64,000 bases of DNA from Microbacterium wangchenii (GTDB lineage: Bacteria > Actinomycetota > Actinomycetes > Actinomycetales > Microbacteriaceae), in NCBI RefSeq assembly GCF_004564355.1, contig NZ_CP038266.1, positions 1,798,001-1,862,000 of the forward strand, read 5' to 3'. The stretch's first letter is position 1. Each line of letters begins with the position of its first letter. The translations under genes were made by a program, and so were the position numbers. The notes beneath the pieces are model-generated. The model had not been told where the DNA came from. It was given only the letters and a program-made list of their open reading frames with translations, and made no database searches. Of this stretch, positions 20,470 to 29,657 are shown one piece after another.

Positions 20470-21908
20470 CCCTTGCCCGGATTGTCCTTGCACCACGAGA
20501 TCCACTGCTGCCGCGCCGCTTCGTGCTCGTCGGCGGTGGTGGTGAACACGGTCTCGCCGGTGTCGAGGTTGACCGTGACGAAGAACAGCCACGGTCCGTC
20601 CGCGGGGTGCATGGCCGCGTCGATCGCCGCGTCGCCGGGGTTGGCGATCGGACCGGCCGGCAGTCCGTCGATCACGTACGTGTTCCACGGGTTGTCGTCG
20701 AACTGCGCCTCGTCCGACGTGCTGGCCGAGCCGGCGTGCAGCTCCCCGTACCCGTACTGGGCGGTGGAGTCCATCTGCAGCTTCATGCCCTGGTCGAGGC
20801 GGTTCTGGATGACGCGGGACACCTTGGCGAAGTCGTTCGGCCTGCCCTCGCGCTCCACGATGGAGGCGATGGTGAGCACGCGCTGCCGGTCGGCTTCGGG
20901 CACGCCGGCCTGATCCAGGGATTCCACGGTGCGCGCGACCAGCCGGGCGATCACGTCGCTCGCGGTGGCCGCGGGGTCGAACGTGTAGGTGGCGGGGAAG
21001 AGCCATCCCTCCAGCGAGTCCGACGGCACGCCGAACGCCGACGGATCCGCGGCGGCGGCCTGCAGTTCTTCCAGCGGCATCTCGAGCTGCTCGGACAGCG
21101 CCGTGAGGGTCTGCTCGGCGGTGAGCCCTTCGCGCAGCTGCGCGGTGTTCTCCATCCGGCTGGCCGGATCGGCGAGCGTGTCCAGGACGGCGGCGGCGTT
21201 CATCTGCAGCTGCAGCCGGTAGACGCCCGGCTGGAAGGTGAACGTGACGCTGTTCTCGATCATGTAGTCGTACAGCGCCTCCGGCGTCTTGGTCACCCCG
21301 GCGTCGAACAGCTTCTGCGACACGGGTCCGCCGGTGTCACCGCTGGCGATCGTGATGGTGGTCTCACCGTGCGCGAGCCCCGGCTCGTAGTCATTCGGCT
21401 CCTCCCAGCCCATGAACGAGCGGATGCCGTCTTCATACGTGTTCCACACCCACAGGCCTCCGGCCGCCACGCCGCCGACGAGGGCGAGGACGATGGCGAT
21501 CCAGCCGGCAGTCCGCCGGCGCTTCCTGCTGGGCCGAGGCGGCGGGGCACCCAGGTCGCTCGTGGACCGCTCCCCCGAGAACAGGTCGTCGAGCGTCGCC
21601 GACGGCGCCGAGCGGCCATGTCCGGTCGACCGCCCGGCGGCGGCGCCCACGGATTCGCGCTCACGGGCGGCGACCGGTGCCGGCTCCGATTCACGCTCCG
21701 CGTCCGAGGCGGGTACGGATTCACGCACACGGGCGGGGACGGTGTCCTCGCGTGGAGCGGTCGTGTCGTTCTGGCGGCGCTGGGCCGCGCGTGCCTCACG
21801 ACGGGACTTCGGTGTGGCGTCGCGGGCTGTGCTGCGCCGATTCGGGTCGGGCAGCTTTCCGTACAGATCCGCGAACGGATCATCGAATCCAGACGGGGTG
21901 TCGGGCAT
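20463..21908 (-). CDS. mltG: Endolytic peptidoglycan transglycosylase MltG
   Basis: 481 residues. A disordered, charged cytoplasmic N-terminal region of about 140 residues (rich in Arg, Ser, Glu) leads to one membrane helix (WIAIVLALVGGVAAGGLWVW) and an extracellular YceG-like domain with the catalytic Glu in IASIVEREG, plus STAQYGYGELH and NPWNTYVIDGLPAGPIANPG. It cleaves nascent glycan strands and sets chain length. The long N-terminal tail is usual in actinobacteria. One base separates it from ruvX. An in-frame ATG 37 codons upstream would read through ruvX and was rejected. Confidence 0.94.
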   Translation of the reverse strand: MPDTPSGFDDPFADLYGKLPDPNRRSTARDATPKSRREARAAQRRQNDTTAPREDTVPARVRESVPASDAERESEPAPVAARERESVGAAAGRSTGHGRSAPSATLDDLFSGERSTSDLGAPPPRPSRKRRRTAGWIAIVLALVGGVAAGGLWVWNTYEDGIRSFMGWEEPNDYEPGLAHGETTITIASGDTGGPVSQKLFDAGVTKTPEALYDYMIENSVTFTFQPGVYRLQLQMNAAAVLDTLADPASRMENTAQLREGLTAEQTLTALSEQLEMPLEELQAAAADPSAFGVPSDSLEGWLFPATYTFDPAATASDVIARLVARTVESLDQAGVPEADRQRVLTIASIVEREGRPNDFAKVSRVIQNRLDQGMKLQMDSTAQYGYGELHAGSASTSDEAQFDDNPWNTYVIDGLPAGPIANPGDAAIDAAMHPADGPWLFFVTVNLDTGETVFTTTADEHEAARQQWISWCKDNPGKGC

Positions 21909-21909
21909 G

Positions 21910-22383
21910 TCAGGCGGGCTCCTGTCCCGGAGGGAGTGCCACTCCGGCCGGGTTGCCGGAGCTTCTCTCGACATCGAGCGCCTGCTGGAGGAGGACGACG
22001 GCGGCGACTTGGTCAACAATGTTACGAGAACGACGCTGGGAACGCCCGGCGGATCGCAGCGCGCTGTGCGCGGTGACCGTGCTGAGGCGCTCGTCCACCA
22101 GTCGCACGGGGGTCGGCGAGGCCGCCGCCAGCGCGGCGGCGAAGTCGCGGGCGTCGGTCGTGGACGGGGTGTCGGCGCCGCTCAGGCTCGTCGGGAGGCC
22201 GACGAGGAACTCCAGCGCCTCGTACTCGGCAGCCAGCTCCAGCAGTCGCCGGATCGTGGCGTCCGAGCGCGGGACGGTCTCCACGGGCACGGCCAGCAGG
22301 GCGTCGGGATCGCTGCGGGCGACCCCGACGCGCGCCTTCCCGACGTCGACGCCGAGCCGGATGCCGCGGCGGATGAGCGTCAC
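21910..22383 (-). CDS. ruvX: Putative pre-16S rRNA nuclease YqgF/RuvX
   Basis: 157 residues, RNase H-like fold. The N-terminal strand GIRLGVDVGKARVGVA holds the first acidic residue, and LVDERLSTVTA and DQVAAVVLLQQAL hold the remaining active-site positions. In E. coli the YqgF protein matures the 16S rRNA 5' end. The GTG start overlaps the alaS stop as GTGA. The order alaS-ruvX-mltG-aroE is the standard actinobacterial arrangement. Confidence 0.92.
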   Translation of the reverse strand: MTLIRRGIRLGVDVGKARVGVARSDPDALLAVPVETVPRSDATIRRLLELAAEYEALEFLVGLPTSLSGADTPSTTDARDFAAALAAASPTPVRLVDERLSTVTAHSALRSAGRSQRRSRNIVDQVAAVVLLQQALDVERSSGNPAGVALPPGQEPA

Positions 22384-25046
22384 TCCCCCGTCGCGGCCAG
22401 CTCTGCGGCCACGGCGTCCAGGGCTGCGCCGAGCGCTGCTGCGTCGGTGCCGCCGCCCTGCGCGACGTCGTCGCGCCCGCCGCCACCGCCGCCGAGGGCA
22501 GCCGCGGCGACCCTGGCCAGCGCCCCGGCCTTCGCGCCGACGGCGCGCGCGCCCTCGTTCGTGGCGACGACCACCGTCGCGCGCTCGCCCAGCGTGGCGC
22601 CGAGGGCGATCACGGCGGGGCCGTCGCCCATCCGGTCACGCACCTGCAGGGCGAGCGAGCGGACGTCGTCGGCGGAGGATGCGGCGCCGATCGACTGCGC
22701 GACGACGCGGACGCGTCCCGCCGTCGTGGCGGTGTTCGCCAGCTGCGGCACGCGGTCGGCCAGCGCGCGGGCCTCGAACTGCGCGATGCGCTTCTCCGCC
22801 GCCTTCAGGCTCGCCGTCAGCTCCGCGATGCGGGCGGGGAGCTGATCGCGGGGGGTCTTCAGCGACGACGTCAGCTGCGAGACGATGGCGCGCTCGGCGG
22901 CGAGGTCGCGGAATGCGTCGAGACCGACGAGGGCCTCCACGCGGCGGTTCGATGCCCCGACGGAGGACTCCCCGACGAGGTTGATGAGCCCCACCTCCGC
23001 GCTCGAGGACACGTGGGTCCCCGCGCACAGTTCACGCGACCAGGGGCCGCCGATGTCGACCATGCGGACGGTGTCGCCGTACTTCTCGCCGAACAGCGCC
23101 ACGGCGCCCAGCTCGCGCGCCTGATCCAGCGGCAGCACGCGCGTGGTGACCTCCAGGTTGTCGCGCACGGCGTTGTTGGCGATCTCCTCGATCTCCGACC
23201 GCGTCTCGGGCGACAGTGCCTGTCCCCACGAGAAGTCGAAGCGGAGGTAGCCGGCGCGGTTGAGCGAGCCGGCCTGCGTGGCCGACTTGCCCAGCGTGTC
23301 GCGCAGCGCCGCGTGGACGAGGTGCGTGGCGGAGTGCGCCTGTCGGGCGGCACGACGGTTCGCCGCATCCACCACCGTGGTGGCGGGCTCGCCCACGGCG
23401 ACCTCACCCGTGGTGATCTGCACGGTGTGGCTGATGAGGCCGGGCACCGGCTTCTGCACGTCGAGCACGTCGGCTTCGTAGCCGGGGCCGACGATGACGC
23501 CCTTGTCGGCGACCTGACCGCCCGACTCGGCGTACAGTGCCGTCTCGGCGAGGATCACCTCGGCGACCTGCCCGGTGCGGGCGCGGTCGACCGAGACGCC
23601 GTCCACGAGCACCCCCAGCACGCGCGACTCGGTCTCCAGGTCGGTGTAGCCGGTGAAGACGGTCTCGCCTTGGGCGCGGAAGTCGCGGTACACGCTCTGG
23701 TCGGCGAACGCGCGCTTGCGCGACTTCGCGTCGGCCTTGGCGCGGTTGCGCTGCTCGAGCATGAGTGAGTCGAAGGCCGCGCGATCGACGGAGAGCCCGG
23801 CCTCCTCGGCGATCTCCAGGGTGAGATCGATCGGGAAGCCGTACGTGTCGTGCAGCAGGAACGCCTCGGGTCCGGAGAGCGTCGAGCCGCCGGCCTTCTT
23901 CGTGTCCTCCACGGCGAGGTCGAGGATCGTCGAGCCGGCCGCGAGGGTGCGGAGGAACGTCTCCTCCTCCGCGATGGCGTACTGGGAGATGCGCTGCCAG
24001 TCGGTCTCCACCACCGGATACGCCGACTTCATGGCGTCGCGGGAGGCTGCGAACAGCTCGGGGAACGTGGGCGCGTCCACGCCCAGCAGGCGCATGGCCC
24101 GGACGCTGCGGCGCATGAGGCGGCGCAGGATGTACCCGCGGCCGTCGTTGGCCGGCGTCACGCCGTCCGAGAGCAGCATGAGCGAGGAGCGCACGTGGTC
24201 GGCGACCACGCGGAAGCGCACGTCGTCCTCGTGGTCGGCGCCGTAGCGCCGGCCGGAGAGCTCCACGGCGCGGTCGAGGACGGGGCGCACCTGATCCGTC
24301 TCGTACATGTTGTCGACGCCCTGCTTGATGAAGGCGACGCGCTCCAGGCCCATGCCGGTGTCGATGTTCTTCGCCGGCAGGTCGCCGATGATGTCGAAGT
24401 CGACCTTGGAGCGGACGTTCGTGATCGCGTACTGCATGAACACGAGGTTCCAGATCTCCGTGAACCGGTTGTCGTCCACGGCCGGGCCGCCCTCGCGCCC
24501 GTACGCGGGGCCCCGGTCGAAGTAGATCTCGGAGCAGGGCCCTGCCGGGCCCGGCTGGCCGGTGGACCAGTAGTTGTCCTCGCGGCCGAGCCGCTGGATG
24601 CGCTCGACGGGGAGGCCCGCGATCTTCTGCCACAGCTCGGCGGCCTCGTCGTCGTCCTGGTACACGGTGACCCACAGGTCGCGCTCGGCGAAGCCGAGGC
24701 CGCCGTCGGACTCCGAGGCGGTGAGCAGCTCCCACGCGTAGGAGATCGCCCCCTCCTTGAAGTAGTCGCCGAACGACCAGTTGCCCAGCATCTGGAAGAA
24801 CGTGCCGTGCCGGGCGGTGTGACCGACCTCTTCGATGTCGTTCGTGCGGATGCACTTCTGCACGTCGGCGGCGCGCCGGTAGGGCGCGGGCACGACCCCC
24901 GTCAGGTACGGGATGAACGGGACCATCCCTGCGACGGTGAACAGCAGCGACGGGTCGTCGGTGACGAGGGAGGCGGAGGGAACGATCGTGTGGTCGTTCT
25001 TCTCGAAGTAGTCGAGGTAGCGCTGGGCGATCTCAGCGGTCTTCAT
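22380..25046 (-). CDS. alaS: Alanine--tRNA ligase
   Basis: 888 residues, full length. The class II catalytic domain begins IAQRYLDYFEKNDHTIVPSA and contains GMVPFIPYLTG and GMGLERV; the editing domain carries the zinc-binding HSATHLVHAAL and CAGTHV motifs; the C-terminal C-Ala domain ends in a Gly-rich GGGGGGRDD region. It charges tRNA-Ala and clears Ser/Gly-tRNA-Ala. AAAGG precedes the ATG. It heads a run with ruvX, mltG, aroE, aroC, aroK and aroB. I saw no T-box upstream. Confidence 0.97.
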   Translation of the reverse strand: MKTAEIAQRYLDYFEKNDHTIVPSASLVTDDPSLLFTVAGMVPFIPYLTGVVPAPYRRAADVQKCIRTNDIEEVGHTARHGTFFQMLGNWSFGDYFKEGAISYAWELLTASESDGGLGFAERDLWVTVYQDDDEAAELWQKIAGLPVERIQRLGREDNYWSTGQPGPAGPCSEIYFDRGPAYGREGGPAVDDNRFTEIWNLVFMQYAITNVRSKVDFDIIGDLPAKNIDTGMGLERVAFIKQGVDNMYETDQVRPVLDRAVELSGRRYGADHEDDVRFRVVADHVRSSLMLLSDGVTPANDGRGYILRRLMRRSVRAMRLLGVDAPTFPELFAASRDAMKSAYPVVETDWQRISQYAIAEEETFLRTLAAGSTILDLAVEDTKKAGGSTLSGPEAFLLHDTYGFPIDLTLEIAEEAGLSVDRAAFDSLMLEQRNRAKADAKSRKRAFADQSVYRDFRAQGETVFTGYTDLETESRVLGVLVDGVSVDRARTGQVAEVILAETALYAESGGQVADKGVIVGPGYEADVLDVQKPVPGLISHTVQITTGEVAVGEPATTVVDAANRRAARQAHSATHLVHAALRDTLGKSATQAGSLNRAGYLRFDFSWGQALSPETRSEIEEIANNAVRDNLEVTTRVLPLDQARELGAVALFGEKYGDTVRMVDIGGPWSRELCAGTHVSSSAEVGLINLVGESSVGASNRRVEALVGLDAFRDLAAERAIVSQLTSSLKTPRDQLPARIAELTASLKAAEKRIAQFEARALADRVPQLANTATTAGRVRVVAQSIGAASSADDVRSLALQVRDRMGDGPAVIALGATLGERATVVVATNEGARAVGAKAGALARVAAAALGGGGGGRDDVAQGGGTDAAALGAALDAVAAELAATGE

Positions 25047-25112
25047 TCAGCGGGCCTTTCGGGAGGCGCAGTCATCCGGCCCGCTCGAGCGGGCAGGGAG
25101 GCAGGGGGATGG

Positions 25113-25484
25113 TCAGGAGGAGGCGGGGCGCGAGTCCTCGGCGCCGGCGGATGCGGACCCCTCGGTGGCGCCGTCGGCCGGCGTGGCGGCATCCACGGCG
25201 TCCTCGGCCGCCGGGGCCATGGCTTCCTTTGCGGTGTCGGTCGCGGAGGCCACGGCATCCTTGGCGGTCTCGTACGCCGTGGCGGCGGCGTCCTTCACCT
25301 CGGTCGCGGGACCGGCGAAGCGGGCTTCCTGCTCGCGGTAGGCGGCACCCAGGCGATCGGTGAACTCGGTGATGCGCGCATCCACCTGGGCGAGCACCTC
25401 GTGCCCGCGCGGGTCCTTGTTCATCAGATGAGCGGCGGCGAATCCGCCGGCGACACCGAGCACAAACCAGAGCACGTTCTTCAC
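25113..25484 (-). CDS. Small membrane-anchored helical protein (YtxH-like)
   Basis: 123 residues. The N-terminal helix VLWFVLGVAGGFAAAHLM can span the membrane; the rest is Ala/Glu/Asp-rich, with amphipathic helical repeats containing AKDAV and AKEAM, then an acidic tail. GAGGA ten bases upstream selects the GTG at 25484 over a longer ATG start 13 codons earlier. Such proteins sit between rpsD and alaS in related genomes; the function is unknown, with envelope stress or membrane scaffolding sometimes suggested for YtxH relatives. Confidence 0.7.
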   Translation of the reverse strand: MKNVLWFVLGVAGGFAAAHLMNKDPRGHEVLAQVDARITEFTDRLGAAYREQEARFAGPATEVKDAAATAYETAKDAVASATDTAKEAMAPAAEDAVDAATPADGATEGSASAGAEDSRPASS

Positions 25485-25547
25485 GATCGTCACTTCCTCG
25501 GATCGGGGCCGCACACGCGGCATCCCCTCATCGTAGACGGCAGACGC

Positions 25548-25579
25548 CGAAGGGCGCCGGGAGAACCCGACGCCCTTCG
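25548..25579 (-). terminator. Hairpin after rpsD
   Basis: Arms CGAAGGGCG and CGCCCTTCG enclose a further CGGG/CCCG stem with one G-T pair and a TTCT loop. It starts 18 bases after the rpsD stop on the minus strand. There is no U-tract, as is usual for high-GC actinobacterial terminators. Confidence 0.6.
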
Positions 25580-25596
25580 TGCACGATGAGCGTGGC

Positions 25597-26226
25597 TCAG
25601 CGCGCGGCGTAGTACTCGACGACGAGCTGCACGTCACACGTGACGGGCACCTCGGCGCGCTTGGGGCGACGCACGAGGCGGGCCTGCAGCTTGTCCAGCT
25701 CGACCTCGAGGTAGCCGGGGACGGGGGGCAGCACTTCGGCGTGCCCGCCGGCGGCGGCGACCTGGAAGGGCTCGAGGCCCTCGCTCTTGGCCTTGACGTG
25801 GATGAGCTGACCCGGCTTCACGCGGAACGACGGGCGGTCGACGGTCTGGCCGTCCACGAGGATGTGGCGGTGCACCACGAGCTGGCGCGCCTGCGCGGTG
25901 GTGCGGGCCAGGCCCGAACGCACGACGAGGGCGTCCAGACGCATCTCGAGCAGCTCGACCAGGTTCTCACCGGTCAGGCCGTCGGTGCGGCGGGCCTCGT
26001 TGAAGGCGATGCGCAGCTGCTTCTCGCGAATGCCGTACTGCTCGCGCAGACGCTGCTTCTCACGCAGACGGACGGCGTAGTCGCTGTCCTGCTTGCGCTT
26101 GGTGCGCCCGTGCTCGCCGGGAGCGTAGGGGCGCTTCTCGAGGTACTTGGCTGCCTTGGGCGTCAGCGCGATGCCGAGCGCACGGGACAGGCGGACCTTA
26201 CGGCGGTCCTGAGACTTCGTTGCCAC
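25597..26226 (-). CDS. rpsD: 30S ribosomal protein S4
   Basis: 209 residues, full length. S4 binds 16S rRNA early in small-subunit assembly. The N-terminal domain (SRALGIALTPKAAKYLEKRP) lacks the zinc-binding cysteines, so this is the zinc-free (C-minus) form. The S4 RNA-binding domain begins around MRLDALVVRSGLARTTAQAR. It is alone here rather than in the alpha operon with rpoA, which is common in this family. GGAAGGAA lies just before the ATG. Confidence 0.97.
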   Translation of the reverse strand: MATKSQDRRKVRLSRALGIALTPKAAKYLEKRPYAPGEHGRTKRKQDSDYAVRLREKQRLREQYGIREKQLRIAFNEARRTDGLTGENLVELLEMRLDALVVRSGLARTTAQARQLVVHRHILVDGQTVDRPSFRVKPGQLIHVKAKSEGLEPFQVAAAGGHAEVLPPVPGYLEVELDKLQARLVRRPKRAEVPVTCDVQLVVEYYAAR

Positions 26227-26379
26227 GAAGGATTCCTTCCGAAGACGTGGCCGCGCACTTCGCGGCTCACGGACGTATCAACCCCTTCCGCCCGTCCGGT
26301 TCGCACGCCGGGGCGCACCGTACGGTGGTTCAGGAAGAGGGGGATGCCCGAAAACTCGGTTTCGAGCCGATTCAGTCTA
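26227..26379 (-). promoter_or_regulatory. rpsD promoter and long 5' leader
   Basis: A -10-like TAGACT at 26374-26379 (minus) would give a leader of about 140 bases before rpsD. The leader includes CTCGAAACCGAGTTTT, a short stem followed by four T, and a second GC stem near the gene. S4 represses its own message in several bacteria through leader structures; whether this one does is inference. No -35 consensus is visible. Confidence 0.4.
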
Positions 26380-26435
26380 CCAGAGCACTCCTGCGCTCCC
26401 CCATCCGCGGCATCTTCTCGGGAGCGCGGGTGAGA

Positions 26436-27782
26436 TCAGGTGCCGTCGACGATGCGGCGGATCTTCTCCAGGCGCGCCGACACGTCGCGCTCGGTGCCGT
26501 GGGTGGTCGGCTGGTAGTAGCGGCGCCCGCGCAGCTCGTCGGGCAGGTACTGCTGCGTCACGATGCCGATGTCGCTGTCGTGCGGGTACTTGTAGCCCTT
26601 GCCGTGTCCGAGGCGCTTGGCCCCGGGGTAGTGCGCGTCCCGGAGGTGGGCCGGCACCCGCCCGAACCCGCCGGCCCGGACGTCGGCGATCGCGGCGTTG
26701 ATCGCGTTGTAGGCGGCGTTGGACTTCGCGGTGGTGGCGAGGTACGCGGTGGCCTCGGCGAGCGGGATGCGGCCCTCGGGCATGCCGATGAAGGCGACGG
26801 CGTCCGCTGCCGCCACCGCGATCTGCAGGGCCTGCGGGTCGGCCAGCCCGATGTCCTCGGCGGCGGAGATGACCAGCCGCCGCGCGATGAACCTCGGGTC
26901 TTCGCCGGCTTCGATCATGCGCGCCAGGTAGTGGATGGCCGCGTCGACGTCGGAGCCGCGGATCGACTTGATGAAGGCGCTGATGACGTCGTAGTGCTCA
27001 TCGCCCTGCCGGTCGTAGCGGAGCAGCGCGCGATCGACGGCCTGCCCGATGTGCTCGGCGGTCACCACGGGCGTCGCCGCGGCCTCGCCCTCTTCGGCCT
27101 CTTCGGCGTCGTCGGAGGCGACGGATGCGGCGGCCTCGAGCGCCGTCAGTGCCCGGCGGGCGTCGCCCGACGCGAGGCGGATGAGCGCGGCGCGCGCGTC
27201 GGGCTCGAGCGTCACCGCGCCGGCGAGGCCGCGCGGGTCGGTGACGGCGCGGTCGACCAGGAGCCCGAGATCCTCGTCGTCGAGGGGCCGCAGCGTCAGC
27301 AGCAGCGACCGTGACAGCAGGGGCGAGATGACCGAGAACGACGGGTTCTCGGTGGTCGCGGCGATCAGCACGACCCATCCGTTCTCCACGCCCGGGAGCA
27401 GGGCGTCCTGCTGCGCCTTGGTGAAGCGGTGGATCTCGTCGAGGAAGAGGATGGTGGACTGGCCGTACAAGTCGCGCTGGTTCAGGGCCTCCTGCATGAC
27501 CTCGCGGACGTCCTTGACGCCTGCCGTGATGGCGGACAGTTCGACGAAGCGGCGCCCCGATGACCGTGCGATCGCCTGCGCGAGCGTGGTCTTGCCCGTG
27601 CCGGGCGGGCCCCACAGGATGACCGAGGAGGCAGAGGTCGACGTGTCGGAGGACGCCAGCGCCACGAGCGGGGAACCGGGGCGCAGGAGATGCCCCTGGC
27701 CGGCGACCTCGTCGAGGGAGGTCGGCCGCATCCGCACCGCGAGAGGGGTCTGCCCCCGGAAGAGCGCAGCGGAGGACGTCAT
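26436..27782 (-). CDS. rarA: Replication-associated recombination ATPase RarA (MgsA)
   Basis: 448 residues. AAA+ ATPase with Walker [14 protein letters not shown], Walker B FLDEIHRF, sensor TTENPSF, and C-terminal helical oligomerisation domain with [11 protein letters not shown] and [10 protein letters not shown]. RarA acts at stalled replication forks with the clamp loader and SSB. A linker rich in Asp/Glu (about residues 220-235) is an actinobacterial feature. A -10-like TAGCCT at 27789-27794 with six bases to the ATG suggests a leaderless transcript. Confidence 0.95.
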   Translation of the reverse strand: MTSSAALFRGQTPLAVRMRPTSLDEVAGQGHLLRPGSPLVALASSDTSTSASSVILWGPPGTGKTTLAQAIARSSGRRFVELSAITAGVKDVREVMQEALNQRDLYGQSTILFLDEIHRFTKAQQDALLPGVENGWVVLIAATTENPSFSVISPLLSRSLLLTLRPLDDEDLGLLVDRAVTDPRGLAGAVTLEPDARAALIRLASGDARRALTALEAAASVASDDAEEAEEGEAAATPVVTAEHIGQAVDRALLRYDRQGDEHYDVISAFIKSIRGSDVDAAIHYLARMIEAGEDPRFIARRLVISAAEDIGLADPQALQIAVAAADAVAFIGMPEGRIPLAEATAYLATTAKSNAAYNAINAAIADVRAGGFGRVPAHLRDAHYPGAKRLGHGKGYKYPHDSDIGIVTQQYLPDELRGRRYYQPTTHGTERDVSARLEKIRRIVDGT

Positions 27783-27788
27783 CGCTCC

Positions 27789-27794
27789 AGGCTA
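27789..27794 (-). promoter_or_regulatory. Candidate -10 element, leaderless rarA transcript
   Basis: TAGCCT, six bases, then ATG. GGAG in the six-base spacer is only two bases from the ATG, too close to act as a ribosome binding site. Confidence 0.45.
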
Positions 27795-27889
27795 TCCGGG
27801 CCCACCCCCACGGATCCCGCTTTTGGCCGCGGCCGGGCGCCCTGCGTAGGATGCTTCGCGCCGGGGAGCACCGGGCGGAGGAGGATGCT

Positions 27890-28213
27890 GTGGCCGGCAA
27901 GGGGCGCGACGAACGCGAGGCGCGTGAGCGCGCACGGGTCTACCAGGCCCGCCGGCAGTATCACGAGGGCCAGAGCCGTCGCCGACGCCGGGACAACCTG
28001 CTGGCAGCGGTCCTCGGCGGAGCCGTCATCCTCGCCGCCATCGGCGGACAGGTGGCCTACTTCACCGTCGGCCCCGGCACGCCGGAGCCCTCCCCCAGCG
28101 CCACCCCGACGACGCCGGCGCCCTCGAGCGAGCCCGCGCCGCCCGCCGAGCCCACCGCGCCCTCAGAACCGAGCCCCGCAGAGACGCCGGGCGAGATCGC
28201 GCCCACGCCGTGA
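27890..28213 (+). CDS. Small single-pass membrane protein with Pro/Ser/Thr-rich tail
   Basis: 107 residues. An Arg/Glu-rich cytoplasmic segment (ERARVYQARRQYHEGQSRRRRR) precedes one membrane helix (LLAAVLGGAVILAAIGGQVAYF) and a low-complexity outer tail of Pro, Ser, Thr and Ala that ends at the wall side. GGAGGAGG five bases upstream selects the GTG at 27890 over an ATG 13 codons earlier. I do not recognise a function. It precedes the DUF349 gene in the same direction. Confidence 0.7.
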   Translation: MAGKGRDEREARERARVYQARRQYHEGQSRRRRRDNLLAAVLGGAVILAAIGGQVAYFTVGPGTPEPSPSATPTTPAPSSEPAPPAEPTAPSEPSPAETPGEIAPTP

Positions 28214-28245
28214 CGGGTGCCCTGCGCCACCGCCGGGTGACGTAC

Positions 28246-28251
28246 TAGGCT
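28246..28251 (+). promoter_or_regulatory. Candidate -10 element upstream of the DUF349 gene
   Basis: TAGGCT in the 87-bp gap between the small membrane protein and the DUF349 gene, about 50 bases before the chosen start. Confidence 0.35.
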
Positions 28252-28300
28252 CAAGGGGTCCCTAACCGTAGGCGGCCCGAGCCGCGATGAGGTGCCTTCC

Positions 28301-29566
28301 GTGACTGCCGACGCCGAGACTTCCGACACCACCCCCGCCCCGCAGACCGCATGGGGCCGCGTCGATGACGACGGCACCGTGTCGGTGCGCGAGGGCGAAT
28401 CCTGGCGCGTCGTGGGGCAATACCCCGACGGCACGGCCGAAGAGGCCCTCGCCTACTACCAGCGCAAATTCACCGACCTCGCCGGCGAGGTGACACTTCT
28501 GGAGGCGCGCGCACGCCGGGGCGGAGCATCCGCCGCCGACCTGCGCTCGACGGCGAAGACGCTGCGCACCCGCATCGCGGATGCTGCGGCCGTGGGCGAT
28601 CTGGAGAACCTCCGTACGCGACTGGACGCGCTCACCGCGACCCTCGCCGAAGCCAGCGAAGCCGAGACGGCCGCCGCCAAGGAGGCCGTGGAGGAGGCCG
28701 TGCGCGAGCGCACCGGCATCGTCGAGGCCGCCGAGGCTCTGGCCGCGCGCGACCCGCAGACGGTGCAGTGGAAGCAGGCGTCGGAGGAGATGACGGCGCT
28801 GTTCGACCGGTGGCAGAGTCACCAGCAGAACGGACCGCGCCTGCCCCGTGCCGTCGGCCAGCAGCTGTGGCGCCGCTTCCGCGACGCGCGCGCGACGGTG
28901 GATCGTCACCGCCGCGAGTTCTACGCGAGCCTCGACCAGACGCACAAGGCCGCCCGCGACGCCAAGACCCGCCTCGTGGAACGTGCCGAGGCCCTCGCCC
29001 CGCGCGGTGAGGATGCGATCGGCGCCTACCGTGACCTCCTGGACGAGTGGAAGAGCTCCGGCCGCGCCGGCAAGAAGGTCGACGACGCACTGTGGGCCCG
29101 ATTCAAGGCCGCCGGCGATGCCCTGTACGGCGCACGGGCCCAGCGTGAGGCCGCCGACGTGGAGGCCTCCAAGGAGAAGATCGAGGCCAAGCGCGCGCTC
29201 CTGGCCGAAGCCGCTCCGATCGTCGACGAACGCGACCTCACCCGTGCGCGCTCCCTCCTGACGGCCATCCAGCGCCGCTGGGACGAGATCGGCCGCGTGC
29301 ACCCCCGCGACATCGAGCGCGCACTGGATGACGAGCTGCGCGCCGTCGAGCAGAGCGTCCGCACGCGCGAGGAAGCGGACTGGAAGCGCAACAACCCCGA
29401 GACCAAGGCGCGGGCCAATGACATGACCCGCCAGCTGACCGAGGCCATCGACAAGCTCGAGGCCGAGGTCGCCGAGGCCGAAGCACGCGGGGACGCCCGT
29501 GCCGCCACGCAGGCGCGCGAGGCGCTCGAGGCGCGCCGTACGTGGCTGCGGGCCGTCGGCGGCTGA
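28301..29566 (+). CDS. DUF349 domain protein
   Basis: 421 residues, nearly all helical and very rich in Ala, Arg, Glu and Asp. Repeated segments of the DUF349 type are visible (WRRFRDARATVDRHRREFY, WARFKAAGDALYGARAQRE, LLTAIQRRWDEIG), each with the family's Trp/Phe-Arg pattern; they should form coiled-coil arms. The family is widespread in actinobacteria and proteobacteria without a settled biochemical role; a nucleic-acid-associated or ribosome-associated function has been proposed for some members. GATGAGG eight bases upstream favours the GTG at 28301 over a GTG three codons earlier. Confidence 0.85.
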   Translation: MTADAETSDTTPAPQTAWGRVDDDGTVSVREGESWRVVGQYPDGTAEEALAYYQRKFTDLAGEVTLLEARARRGGASAADLRSTAKTLRTRIADAAAVGDLENLRTRLDALTATLAEASEAETAAAKEAVEEAVRERTGIVEAAEALAARDPQTVQWKQASEEMTALFDRWQSHQQNGPRLPRAVGQQLWRRFRDARATVDRHRREFYASLDQTHKAARDAKTRLVERAEALAPRGEDAIGAYRDLLDEWKSSGRAGKKVDDALWARFKAAGDALYGARAQREAADVEASKEKIEAKRALLAEAAPIVDERDLTRARSLLTAIQRRWDEIGRVHPRDIERALDDELRAVEQSVRTREEADWKRNNPETKARANDMTRQLTEAIDKLEAEVAEAEARGDARAATQAREALEARRTWLRAVGG

Positions 29567-29657
29567 CCGCTTCTCCCCTCTCGCCGCCATCGAGCGGCTC
29601 TCCACAGCTTCGCGGCGCACGCGTCGCCGGCGGCGTGCGCACCGCAAGACTGCCGAT

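Noticed and set aside
25047..25112. T-box riboswitch before alaS
   Set aside because: The gap upstream of alaS belongs to the end of another gene region and is too short; no T-box sequence or specifier stem was seen. The same holds for thrS.
29499..29657. Longer N-terminus for the AbiEi-like protein
   Set aside because: It overlaps the DUF349 gene by 68 bp and is Arg-rich shadow sequence; family-like similarity starts after the GTG at 29658.
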